Shown here: positions 1 to 5,084 of the stretch, piece after piece | Numbering within the stretch: position 1 is the stretch's first letter | Layout: each line of letters starts with the position of its first letter | Assembly (NCBI GenBank): GCA_002455655.1 | Contig: DKLF01000029.1 | Coordinates: 1 to 5,084 of the forward strand | Direction of reading: 5' to 3' | Length of the DNA: 5,084 bases | From: Oscillibacter sp. UBA6647 | Lineage (GTDB): Bacteria > Bacillota > Clostridia > Oscillospirales > Oscillospiraceae | Notes under the pieces: generated by a model | Database searches by the model: none | Told to the model about the DNA's origin: nothing | Seen by the model: the letters and a program-made list of their open reading frames with translations, nothing else | Made by a program: the position numbers and the translations under genes

Positions 1-648
1 GCCGTGGGCGCGGCGGCGCTGGGCATGACCTATTCCCGGGCAAGCTGGGTGGGCATTGCCGTCGCCATGGCGGCAGCGGTGTTTCTGTGGAAGCCGAAGC
101 TGCTTCCCTTGTTTGCAGCCGGGTGTATTCTGGCCGTCCCGCTGCTGCCTGACAGTATTTTAAACCGTATACTGACCATTACCAACACGGAGGACAGCTC
201 CACCTCTGGGCGGATTCCCCTCTACGAGGCGGCGCTTGCCACCATCAAGACCTCCCCCGTCACCGGGGCGGGCCTTGGCACCGCCGCTGTGCAGCAGTTT
301 ATCAAGGACAACAACCTTTACCATGCAAAGGCCCCCTTTGTCCATGCCCATAACATCTATTTGCAGGTTTGGATTGAAGCGGGGCTGCTGGGTGTGGTTT
401 CCTTTGTGGGGGCCATGCTGCTGAGTATTAAAAACGCGGCCCGTGCCGTGCGCCACTGCGGCGATTCCGCCGCCCGCACGCTGACCTGCGCTGCCGCATC
501 CGCCCTGTGCGGCATTATGGTCTGCGGCCTTGCGGACTATCCGTGGAACTATCCCAGAGTGATGAGCGTATTCTGGTTCGTGTTTGCCCTGTGCATCGCG
601 GGAACAAAGCTGTGCGCCCGGGGTGAAGGAAGGGAGGCGCGCCGGTGA
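1..648 (+). CDS. O-antigen ligase / polysaccharide polymerase-like membrane protein (Wzy_C/WaaL superfamily), 5'-truncated by the window
   Basis: This is the C-terminal ~215 residues of a polytopic membrane protein. The reading frame is open to the first base, so the true start lies upstream; the GTG at 4 is probably internal. Counting from that GTG, there are hydrophobic segments near 13-29, 33-48, 126-142, 160-176 and 187-203. Between them is a long polar loop typical of the O-antigen ligase family. Two family hallmarks are visible: a conserved Arg in the SGR stretch (R70) and an H-N-X9-G-X2-G motif starting at H116-N117, matching the pattern described for WaaL-type ligases. Family members transfer or polymerise lipid-linked glycans outside the membrane. 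In a Gram-positive host the substrate could be a capsule, teichuronic-type or exopolysaccharide unit, which the sequence does not reveal. The stop overlaps the next gene's start (GTGA), so the two are probably cotranscribed and translationally coupled. Family call is firm; substrate is unknown. Confidence 0.85.
   Translation, partial: AVGAAALGMTYSRASWVGIAVAMAAAVFLWKPKLLPLFAAGCILAVPLLPDSILNRILTITNTEDSSTSGRIPLYEAALATIKTSPVTGAGLGTAAVQQFIKDNNLYHAKAPFVHAHNIYLQVWIEAGLLGVVSFVGAMLLSIKNAARAVRHCGDSAARTLTCAAASALCGIMVCGLADYPWNYPRVMSVFWFVFALCIAGTKLCARGEGREARR
631..637 (+). promoter_or_regulatory. Ribosome binding site setting the GTG start of the TauE/SafE gene
   Basis: AGGGAGG lies 7 bases before the GTG at 645, inside the 3' end of the upstream coding region. 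It supports the non-ATG start and the 4-base GTGA overlap between the two genes. Confidence 0.75.
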
Positions 649-1409
649 GTGAATTGTTGACCTATCTGATTGTCTGTCCACTGGTGTTTCTGGCGGGATT
701 TGTGGACGCCATTGCCGGGGGCGGGGGACTGATTTCCCTGCCCGCGTACCTACTGACCGGACTGCCGGTACACAACGCCATCGCCACCAACAAGACCTCT
801 TCCGCCATGGGGACCGCGATTGCCACGTTTCGCTATGCCCGCAGCGGCTATATTCCGTGGCGGGAGGCGTCCGCCGGGGTGGCGTTTGCGCTGATCGGCT
901 CCACCATTGGGGCGAAGCTGGCGCTGCTTCTGAACGACGGAGTATTCCGTATTGTCATGCTGGTGATTCTGCCCCTTACCGCCGTGTATGTCCTGCGGGG
1001 AAAAGCATTGAAGGAGACGGATGAGCGGGAGGAATTTCCCCTGCGCAAAACAATTGCCATTGTGATTGCGGCGGCGCTGGTCATCGGCGTATACGACGGG
1101 TTTTACGGCCCTGGTACGGGCACGTTTTTGATTCTGATTCTTACCGGGGCGGCCCACATGGACCTGCGCAAGGCCAACGGTGTGACCAAGGCCATCAATC
1201 TGGCCACCAACGTGGCGGCGCTGGCGGTGTACCTGTTCAGCGGGAAGGTGCTGCTGACGCTGGGGTTGACGGCGGGGCTGTTCAGCATCGCCGGGAATTA
1301 CGCAGGGGCGCGGTTTTTCTCCAGTAAGGGCGCAAAGTCGGTAAAACCGGTGATTCTGGCTGTGCTGACCATTTTCTTTGTCCGCGAGCTTTGGAAGCTG
1401 TTAACCTGA
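645..1409 (+). CDS. TauE/SafE (TSUP) family sulfite/organosulfonate-type exporter
   Basis: A 254-residue, very hydrophobic protein of the usual size for the 4-toluene sulfonate uptake permease (TSUP) family. The family's internal two-fold repeat is visible. The first half has AGFVDAIAGGGGLISLP (17-33) followed by NAIATNKTSS (44-53); the second half has GVYDGFYGPGTGTF (148-161) followed by NGVTKAINLATN (178-189). A short charged linker around 119-135 separates the halves, consistent with about eight membrane helices. Characterised relatives move sulfite, sulfoacetate or other sulfur-containing anions across the cytoplasmic membrane, but many members have no known substrate. The GTG start is chosen for its Shine-Dalgarno site and the overlap with the preceding stop. 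A cysteine synthase follows after 54 bases with no terminator between, which suggests a sulfur-metabolism role; that link is inference from context. Confidence 0.9.
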   Translation: MSELLTYLIVCPLVFLAGFVDAIAGGGGLISLPAYLLTGLPVHNAIATNKTSSAMGTAIATFRYARSGYIPWREASAGVAFALIGSTIGAKLALLLNDGVFRIVMLVILPLTAVYVLRGKALKETDEREEFPLRKTIAIVIAAALVIGVYDGFYGPGTGTFLILILTGAAHMDLRKANGVTKAINLATNVAALAVYLFSGKVLLTLGLTAGLFSIAGNYAGARFFSSKGAKSVKPVILAVLTIFFVRELWKLLT

Positions 1410-1451
1410 TGCGCGGACTGCCGCGCGTGGAAGGATTGCCGCCGCAGGCGG
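1409..1451 (+). other. Two tandem GC-rich hairpins in the exporter-cysteine synthase gap
   Basis: GCGCGG (1411-1416) pairs with CCGCGC (1421-1426) around a 4-base loop, extendable by two pairs to 1409-1428. Immediately after, CCGCC (1439-1443) pairs with GGCGG (1447-1451) around a 3-base loop. Neither is followed by a U-tract, so they are not intrinsic terminators. The second ends right at the purine-rich ribosome binding site of the next gene (GAGAAGGGG, 1451-1459) and could affect translation or mRNA processing. In such GC-rich DNA short hairpins also arise by chance. No T-box or other known cysteine-responsive leader fits in this 54-base gap. Confidence 0.35.
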
Positions 1452-1463
1452 AGAAGGGGCTTT

Positions 1464-2387
1464 ATGAACGTTTACGAGGGAATTGAGGACCTCATCGGAC
1501 ACACGCCGCTGGTGCGGCTCCGCAGAATTGAACAGGAATACGGGCTGGACACTGTGCTGCTGGCAAAGCTGGAGAGCTTCAACCCCGCAGGCAGCGCCAA
1601 GGACCGGGTGGCCGCGCGCATCATCGCGGAGGCGGAGCGGGCCGGGCGGCTTACGCCCGGCGGAACCATCATCGAGCCTACTTCAGGAAACACGGGCATC
1701 GGCCTTGCCGCCGTGGGCGGGGCCCGGGGCTATCGCGTGATTCTCACCATGCCCGAAACCATGAGCAAGGAGCGCCAGAGCCTGATTCGGGCCTACGGCG
1801 CGGAGATTGTCCTCACACCGGGAAGCGAGGGCATGGCAGGCGCGGTGAAAAAGGCCGAGGAGCTGCAAAAGGCCACGCCGGGAAGTATATTAGGCGGTCA
1901 GTTTGACAATCCCGCCAACCCGGCGGCCCATTATGACGCCACCGGCCCCGAAATCTGGGCGGATACCGATGGGCAGGTGGATATCTTTGTGGCGGGTGCG
2001 GGCACCGGAGGCACCGTCAGCGGGGTGGGGAAGTATCTCAAGGAGAAAAAGCCCAACGTGCGGATCGTTGCCGTGGAGCCGTCGGCTTCGCCGCTGCTGA
2101 GCCTTGGAATCGCGGGACCTCACGGACTTCAGGGCATCGGCGCGAACTTTGTGCCGAAAAATCTGGACCGGGCGGTGCTGGACGAAATCATCCCTGTCTC
2201 CGACGAGGATGCCTACGCCTTGGGACGCATGCTGGCGCGGCGGGAGGGCCTGTTGTCGGGCATTACCTCCGGCGCGGCGGTCTGGGCCGCGATTCAACTG
2301 GCGAAGCGGCCCGAGAATCGGGGGAAAACCGTTGCGGCCTTGCTGCCGGACACTGGAGAGCGATATCTATCCACGCCCATGTTTTGA
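1464..2387 (+). CDS. cysK: Cysteine synthase (O-acetylserine sulfhydrylase), PLP-dependent
   Basis: A 307-residue cytoplasmic enzyme of fold-type II PLP family, full length for CysK. It makes L-cysteine and acetate from O-acetyl-L-serine and sulfide. Landmarks in order: the PLP Schiff-base lysine K46 in NPAGSAKDR (40-48); the substrate loop TSGNTG (73-78); GGQFDNPANP (144-153); the glycine-rich PLP-phosphate loop GAGTGGT (178-184); LQGIGANFVP (222-231); and SGITSGAA (265-272), whose S269 corresponds to the serine facing the pyridine nitrogen in family structures. There is no C-terminal CBS pair, which argues against cystathionine beta-synthase. The ATG has AAGGGG (1454-1459) just upstream. 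CysM-like or O-phosphoserine-using variants cannot be fully excluded by eye, but the motifs fit CysK best. It is the last gene of the left block, ending before a strong terminator. Confidence 0.95.
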   Translation: MNVYEGIEDLIGHTPLVRLRRIEQEYGLDTVLLAKLESFNPAGSAKDRVAARIIAEAERAGRLTPGGTIIEPTSGNTGIGLAAVGGARGYRVILTMPETMSKERQSLIRAYGAEIVLTPGSEGMAGAVKKAEELQKATPGSILGGQFDNPANPAAHYDATGPEIWADTDGQVDIFVAGAGTGGTVSGVGKYLKEKKPNVRIVAVEPSASPLLSLGIAGPHGLQGIGANFVPKNLDRAVLDEIIPVSDEDAYALGRMLARREGLLSGITSGAAVWAAIQLAKRPENRGKTVAALLPDTGERYLSTPMF

Positions 2388-2504
2388 AGCGGTCATGAAA
2401 TTTTTGTACATACTCGCTTAGGAAAAATCGAATTTTCGTTGCACCGCGCCTGTTGGCGCAAGCTCTGCGAAATGTTTGACGCCTGAATTGCTTGACCTTT
2501 TTAC

Positions 2505-2544
2505 GCGGTCCTGTTCCAATCGGAGCGGGGCCGCATTTTTTTTT
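2505..2544 (+). terminator. Rho-independent terminator of the left gene block
   Basis: A 13-pair stem (2505-2517 with 2522-2534, including three G-U pairs in the + strand RNA) closes on an AATC tetraloop. One A and then nine Ts (2536-2544) follow. The G-U pairs mean it folds better as + strand RNA than as its complement, matching the cysK direction. It separates the sulfur/polysaccharide block from the SleB-like gene. Confidence 0.93.
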
Positions 2545-2583
2545 GTACTTCATAAAGCTTCCATTTTTTCCATTTTTTTAAAC

Positions 2584-2600
2584 TTGTAACTTTTTGTAAC
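2584..2600 (+). repeat. Direct repeat TTGTAAC x2, 10-base period
   Basis: TTGTAAC occurs at 2584-2590 and again at 2594-2600, one helical turn apart, in T-rich DNA upstream of the SleB-like gene. The first copy overlaps a possible -35 element. It could be a regulator-binding repeat or merely low-complexity sequence. Confidence 0.4.
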
Positions 2601-2612
2601 CTCCTGTATGCT
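2584..2612 (+). promoter_or_regulatory. Candidate sigma-A-type promoter for the SleB-like gene
   Basis: TTGTAA (2584-2589) and TATGCT (2607-2612) are 17 bases apart; each matches 4 of 6 consensus positions. Transcription would begin near 2619, upstream of the chosen GTG start but downstream of the ATG at 2608. This is a moderate match; the overlapping sigma-G-like pair is an alternative. Confidence 0.35.
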
Positions 2613-2636
2613 TTTTATGGGAATTTCACATAAATA
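2606..2636 (+). promoter_or_regulatory. Candidate sporulation (sigma-G-like) promoter for the SleB-like gene
   Basis: GTATG (2606-2610) and CATAAATA (2629-2636) are 18 bases apart. From memory, forespore sigma-G promoters use a GHATR-like -35 and a CAT-starting -10, and B. subtilis sleB is a forespore gene. The -35 fits; the -10 fits only in its CAT and overall A/T content. It is suggestive, not proven. Confidence 0.25.
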
Positions 2637-2682
2637 CGGAAGCACCGGCCCTGCGCACACCGTGCCGTCGGGGTGGGAGCGG

Positions 2683-2688
2683 AAAGGA
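2683..2688 (+). promoter_or_regulatory. Ribosome binding site setting the GTG start of the SleB-like gene
   Basis: AAAGGA ends 9 bases before the GTG at 2698. That GTG places two arginines and a hydrophobic stretch at the very N-terminus, as expected for a signal peptide. The in-frame ATGs at 2608 and 2617 have no comparable site. Confidence 0.65.
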
Positions 2689-2697
2689 CGACGGAAA

Positions 2698-3492
2698 GTG
2701 AGACGCGTAATGACAGCGGCAATGCTGGCCGCGGCGCTGGCGGCGGGAGCAGTCATTCCGGCCGCCGGATTGAACCGGACGGTGCGGGTGCAGGTGGACG
2801 GCGTGATATTGGATTCGGTGAATTACATAAGGGACGGCGTGACCTACGTTCCCCTGCGGACGCTGCTGGACGCGTTTGGTGGCTGGGCGCTTTCCTGGGA
2901 TGGGACCCGGAAAGAGGCCGTGGCCGAGAGCGAAACCGGGCAACTGACGGCAGATCCCGCTCTTGACGCCGTCACGGTGAACGGATATACATACGAGGGA
3001 ATTGTGACAGTGGAAAACGGGCGGACCTATGTTCCTCTGCGGCTCATCGCAACGGCCTGCGGAGGAGCCGCTGCGTGGGACGGCATCTTCGGCGGCGCGG
3101 CGGTGACGTCCCCGCGTGCCGTCTATGACGCGGAGGAGCTGTATTGGCTGTCCCGCATCATCAGCGCCGAGAGCGGAGGGGAGTCGCTGGAGGGAAGGAT
3201 TGCCGTGGGAAACGTGGTGCTGAACCGGGTAGCCTCTTCAGAGTTTCCCGATACCATCCGACAGGTGGTGTTTGACAGCAAAGATGCCGTGCAGTTTGAG
3301 CCGGTGAGCAACGGCACCGTCTATGACACACCCACCGACGGCTCTGTGGAGGCGGCAAAGCTGGCGCTGGACGGGGTAAGCGTGGTGGGGAAAAGCATGT
3401 ATTTTTACGCGCCCGCCCTGTCCCAGGGGCTGTGGATCAACGGAAACAGGACCTATTACACCACCATCGGCTGCCATCGTTTTTACCTCTGA
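2698..3492 (+). CDS. Secreted cell-wall hydrolase: copper-amine-oxidase-like N-terminal domain plus SleB catalytic domain
   Basis: Predicted as 264 residues from GTG. Residues 1-24 form a signal peptide: MRR start, then an Ala-rich hydrophobic core. Residues ~28-128 resemble the copper amine oxidase N-terminal domain common in clostridial exported proteins. It contains two repeats, each with a YVPLR motif (50-54 and 111-115) and a following W-D (67-68, 127-128). Residues ~143-264 match the SleB/Hydrolase_2 domain, with the likely catalytic glutamate E158 in SAESGGES and the GNVVLNR helix (171-177). SleB enzymes are lytic transglycosylases that degrade spore cortex peptidoglycan during germination. 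Here the usual peptidoglycan-binding domain is replaced by the YVPLR repeats. No ypeB partner follows in this window. A vegetative cell-wall role is possible. The frame extends upstream to an ATG at 2608, but signal peptide position and ribosome binding site favour 2698; the ATG at 2710 is a weaker alternative. Confidence 0.9.
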   Translation: MRRVMTAAMLAAALAAGAVIPAAGLNRTVRVQVDGVILDSVNYIRDGVTYVPLRTLLDAFGGWALSWDGTRKEAVAESETGQLTADPALDAVTVNGYTYEGIVTVENGRTYVPLRLIATACGGAAAWDGIFGGAAVTSPRAVYDAEELYWLSRIISAESGGESLEGRIAVGNVVLNRVASSEFPDTIRQVVFDSKDAVQFEPVSNGTVYDTPTDGSVEAAKLALDGVSVVGKSMYFYAPALSQGLWINGNRTYYTTIGCHRFYL

Positions 3493-3521
3493 TTGACTTT
3501 TTTCCGCGAGGGGGCTATGAT
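3493..3521 (+). promoter_or_regulatory. Strong sigma-A promoter for the TIGR04255-family gene
   Basis: TTGACT (3493-3498) and TATGAT (3516-3521) are exactly 17 bases apart, each matching 5 of 6 consensus positions. The -35 begins directly after the SleB-like gene's stop. Transcription would start near 3528, giving a leader of roughly 27 bases that includes the AAGGAG ribosome binding site (3539-3544). Confidence 0.8.
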
Positions 3522-3554
3522 AAGGACAACGTTGAAAAAAGGAGCCTTTGAGCT

Positions 3555-4349
3555 ATGCTGTTTTCCAAACATCCCAGAACGGTTTATACGAACGCCCCTG
3601 CCCACGAGGTGATCTGCCAGTTTCGGTTTCCTGCGATTCTGACGATCAACGAGCGGGAGCCGGCGGCGCTTCAGGAGGCAATTCGGGAGGACTTTCCCCA
3701 GTTTGCCCGGAAGGAGGATGCCGTGCCGCCTCAGGTGGAGGGCATTGGCGGTCCCAACCCGCAGGTCCGGCAGCAGAAGGCTGTGAGCAACTATCATTTT
3801 GTGTCGACGGACAACCTGTGGAAAATCAATCTGACCCAGAACTTTTTGGCCCTGTCCACCCTGCGCTATACCGGGTGGGAGGAATTTGCCCGGGAACTGG
3901 ACAGGCCCCTGGCGGAATTTATCCGCATTTACAAGCCCGCCTATTTCGAGCGGGTGGGTCTGCGGTATGTGAACATTCTTTCCCGGGAGAAGCTGGCTTT
4001 GCAGGGAACGCCGTGGTCGGAGCTGATTACACCTCCCTATCTCGGCCCGCTTGCCGAGCCGGACGTGCGGGAAGAGGATGTGCTCAACTGCGGTGTGGAC
4101 CTGCAATGCAAGCTGGATTCCAGCAGCGTGGGGAAAATCCACGCCGGTCCGGGCCGCCTGCGGGGCAATCGGCCCGACGGACAGCAGGACCCGGAGGTGA
4201 AATTCATCTTCGACATGGATTTGTCCATGAACGGGAAAATGGACTGCAAGCTTTCCGCCGGTGCGATGGAGACGCTTCATGCCCACGCCACGGAGTTGTT
4301 TGAGGGCGCTGTGACGGATGCGCTCCGCGCCGCCATGCAGCCGGAGTAA
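3555..4349 (+). CDS. TIGR04255 family protein, function unknown
   Basis: A 264-residue soluble protein with no signal peptide or membrane segment. I recognise it as TIGR04255, a sporadically distributed family without an assigned function. Family-like features: an N-terminal segment ending in a beta strand (VICQFRF, 19-25); FVSTDNLWKINLTQNFLALST (82-102), the characteristic strand pair; RYTGWEEF (104-111); ERVGLRYVN (132-140); and a C-terminal helix ending in LFEGAVTDALR. Length is typical. The ATG is preceded by AAGGAG (3539-3544) with a 10-base spacing. It has its own near-consensus promoter just after the SleB-like stop and its own terminator downstream, so it is probably monocistronic and expressed in growing cells. 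The neighbours do not suggest a function, and none is proposed. No catalytic motif stands out. Confidence 0.88.
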   Translation: MLFSKHPRTVYTNAPAHEVICQFRFPAILTINEREPAALQEAIREDFPQFARKEDAVPPQVEGIGGPNPQVRQQKAVSNYHFVSTDNLWKINLTQNFLALSTLRYTGWEEFARELDRPLAEFIRIYKPAYFERVGLRYVNILSREKLALQGTPWSELITPPYLGPLAEPDVREEDVLNCGVDLQCKLDSSSVGKIHAGPGRLRGNRPDGQQDPEVKFIFDMDLSMNGKMDCKLSAGAMETLHAHATELFEGAVTDALRAAMQPE

Positions 4350-4377
4350 AGAACGCTCTATTTTAGCAATCTGTTAT

Positions 4378-4420
4378 AAAATTCTGCGGGAGAACGAGTG
4401 GTTCTCCCGCAGAATTTTTT
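4378..4420 (+). terminator. Rho-independent terminator of the TIGR04255-family gene
   Basis: A perfect 18-pair stem (4378-4395 with 4401-4418) has a 5-base GAGTG loop and ends in a run of six Ts (4415-4420). It begins 28 bases past the stop codon. Its A-rich left foot would give a short U-run in the opposite direction too, so it may also act as a backup terminator for the convergent isocitrate dehydrogenase gene. Confidence 0.92.
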
Positions 4421-4474
4421 ATAGGGCCGAATGGAGCTTGCCGGGAGAAAATCTGAAGGCGGCGGAATTGGGGA

Positions 4475-4521
4475 AGCAACAGAAAGCGCTGAGAGACGGC
4501 CCGGAATGGGCCGTCTCTCAG
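4475..4521 (-). terminator. Rho-independent terminator of the isocitrate dehydrogenase gene
   Basis: A perfect 14-pair stem (4489-4502 with 4508-4521) has a 5-base loop. On the minus strand it is followed by a T-rich tail (CGCTTTCTGTTGCT), an interrupted U-tract. It starts about 31 bases past the icd stop. On the plus strand the tail is poor, so minus-strand function is favoured. Confidence 0.75.
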
Positions 4522-4552
4522 ACGTATAATTTTATAGGCGCAATGGGATGGT

Positions 4553-5084
4553 TTACCGCCGGTCGGCATCCTGCATTTTTGTGGCCAGCCGCTTTGCGAT
4601 GGCTTCCAGAGATTCCTCAAAATTGACGACCTGCCTGCAGTGCTCCTTCTCTACCAGAACGGCCAGATCGCCGGTGAGGACGCCGTCCCGCATGGTTTCA
4701 AGGCAGGCGCTCTCCAGCTTTCCCGCGAAAGAAACTAAATCCGGCAGACTGTCCAGCTCTCCCCGGCGGCGCAGAGCGCCGGTCCAGGCGAAAATAGTGG
4801 CCGTTGCGTTAGTGGAGGGCTTTTCCCCGGCGCGATAGCGGTAAAAATGCCGTGTGACGGTGCCGTGGGACGCCTCGAACTCCACGGACCCGTCCGGGGC
4901 CATCAGCACAGAGGTCATCATGGCAAGAGAGCCGAAGGCGGCGGCCACCATGTCGCTCATCACGTCGCCGTCGTAATTCTTCAGCGCCCAGACAAACCCG
5001 CCCTTGGAGCGCATGACGCGGGATACCGCGTCGTCGATCAGCGTGTAAAAATACTGAAGGCCCAACGGGTTGAATTTTGCCTTG
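4553..5084 (-). CDS. icd: NADP-dependent isocitrate dehydrogenase, eukaryotic-type, C-terminal part (5' end beyond the window)
   Basis: About 177 C-terminal residues of an enzyme that normally has ~400. The frame is open through the right edge; the TTG at 5065 is an internal leucine codon, not a start. The cytoplasmic enzyme oxidatively decarboxylates isocitrate to 2-oxoglutarate, producing NADPH. Visible motifs: LIDD and NYDGDVMSD, carrying the aspartates that hold the metal-isocitrate complex in the pig enzyme (Asp252, 275, 279); FGSLAMMTSVL; HGTVTRH, whose Arg-His pair contacts the 2'-phosphate of NADP and so indicates NADP rather than NAD use; and STNATATIFAW. These match the eukaryotic-type (dimeric) subfamily better than E. 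coli Icd. The lysine known as K260 in the pig enzyme appears to be arginine here (VMRSKGG), a conservative change. It faces the TIGR04255 gene and ends before a hairpin terminator. Confidence 0.95.
   Translation of the reverse strand, partial: KAKFNPLGLQYFYTLIDDAVSRVMRSKGGFVWALKNYDGDVMSDMVAAAFGSLAMMTSVLMAPDGSVEFEASHGTVTRHFYRYRAGEKPSTNATATIFAWTGALRRRGELDSLPDLVSFAGKLESACLETMRDGVLTGDLAVLVEKEHCRQVVNFEESLEAIAKRLATKMQDADRR

Larger units (their letters stand above)
2388..2697. other. Intergenic region between cysK and the SleB-like gene
   Basis: About 310 bases with no convincing gene. 2388-2504 is a 117-base cysK 3' trailer holding only weak potential hairpins (AAAAT/ATTTT at 2424-2436; GCGCC/GGCGC at 2446-2459). 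2505-2544 is the intrinsic terminator. 2545-2605 is strikingly T-rich and low in GC, with a tandem CCATTTTTT 9-mer (2561-2578) and a TTGTAAC direct repeat (2584-2600). 2584-2640 holds promoter-like elements, and 2683-2688 is the ribosome binding site for the next gene. Confidence 0.7.

Noticed and set aside
160..681. A 173-codon minus-strand frame opposite the ligase-like gene
   Set aside because: It is antisense to a clear membrane protein and the start of the exporter, with a shadow-like composition and no motif.
1410..1463. A T-box or other cysteine-responsive leader before cysK
   Set aside because: The 54-base gap is too short for such an element and lacks a terminator hairpin with a U-tract.
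2263..2553. A 96-codon minus-strand frame over the cysK 3' end and terminator
   Set aside because: Its basic, low-complexity product reads through the terminator palindrome and the antisense of cysK; no supporting start signal was seen.
2608..2697. N-terminal extension of the SleB-like protein from ATG 2608 or 2617
   Set aside because: It would bury the signal peptide about 30 residues into the protein, lacks a good ribosome binding site, and overlaps the candidate promoter elements.
3483..4286. A 267-codon open frame on the minus strand opposite the TIGR04255 gene
   Set aside because: It lies almost wholly antisense to a gene with recognisable family motifs, promoter and terminator. Its product is rich in His, Arg, Gly, Pro and Gln, typical of shadows in GC-rich DNA, and resembles no family I know.
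3548..4303. A 251-codon + strand frame from TTG overlapping the TIGR04255 gene
   Set aside because: It is in another frame of the same gene, has a Gly/Ala/Arg-rich low-complexity product with no recognisable motif, and its start is only 3 bases from the ribosome binding site that fits the ATG at 3555.
4318..4626. A 102-codon + strand frame across the convergent gene ends
   Set aside because: It runs through both hairpin terminators and into the icd gene antisense, with no recognisable product.
1..5084. CRISPR array, insertion sequence, prophage or tRNA
   Set aside because: No regularly spaced repeats, transposase or integrase motifs, terminal inverted repeats or cloverleaf structure were seen on either strand.

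Overview
The window looks like ordinary chromosomal backbone of a high-GC, spore-forming member of the Firmicutes. A gut clostridium of the Oscillospirales (Flavonifractor/Oscillibacter-like) is my best guess. This is inferred from three things: a SleB-type spore cortex hydrolase carrying copper-amine-oxidase-like N-terminal repeats, strong Shine-Dalgarno sites with sigma-A-like promoters, and GC-rich genes separated by T-rich intergenic DNA. Genus-level placement is a guess. No mobile element, CRISPR array, tRNA or rRNA was seen.

Left block (1-2544, + strand): the 3' part of an O-antigen ligase/polymerase-like membrane protein overlaps by 4 bases (GTGA) a TauE/SafE-family anion exporter. After a 54-base gap comes a cysteine synthase (O-acetylserine sulfhydrylase), and the block closes with a strong intrinsic terminator at 2505-2544. 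The exporter and cysteine synthase form a plausible sulfur-related pair. The polysaccharide gene is coupled to the exporter by the overlap, but its functional link to them is unclear.

Middle (2545-4420, + strand): a T-rich, low-GC leader with promoter-like elements precedes a secreted cell-wall hydrolase (SleB catalytic domain). It is followed by a TIGR04255-family protein of unknown function. That gene has its own near-consensus sigma-A promoter (TTGACT-17-TATGAT) and its own hairpin terminator, so it probably forms a separate transcription unit.

Right block (4475-5084, - strand): the C-terminal part of a eukaryotic-type NADP-dependent isocitrate dehydrogenase converges on the TIGR04255 gene. 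The two face each other across about 200 bases that hold two perfect hairpins, one terminator suited to each direction.

I found no convincing new biological system. The items most worth a second look are the stand-alone TIGR04255 gene of unknown function and the unusual domain make-up and leader of the SleB-like gene.
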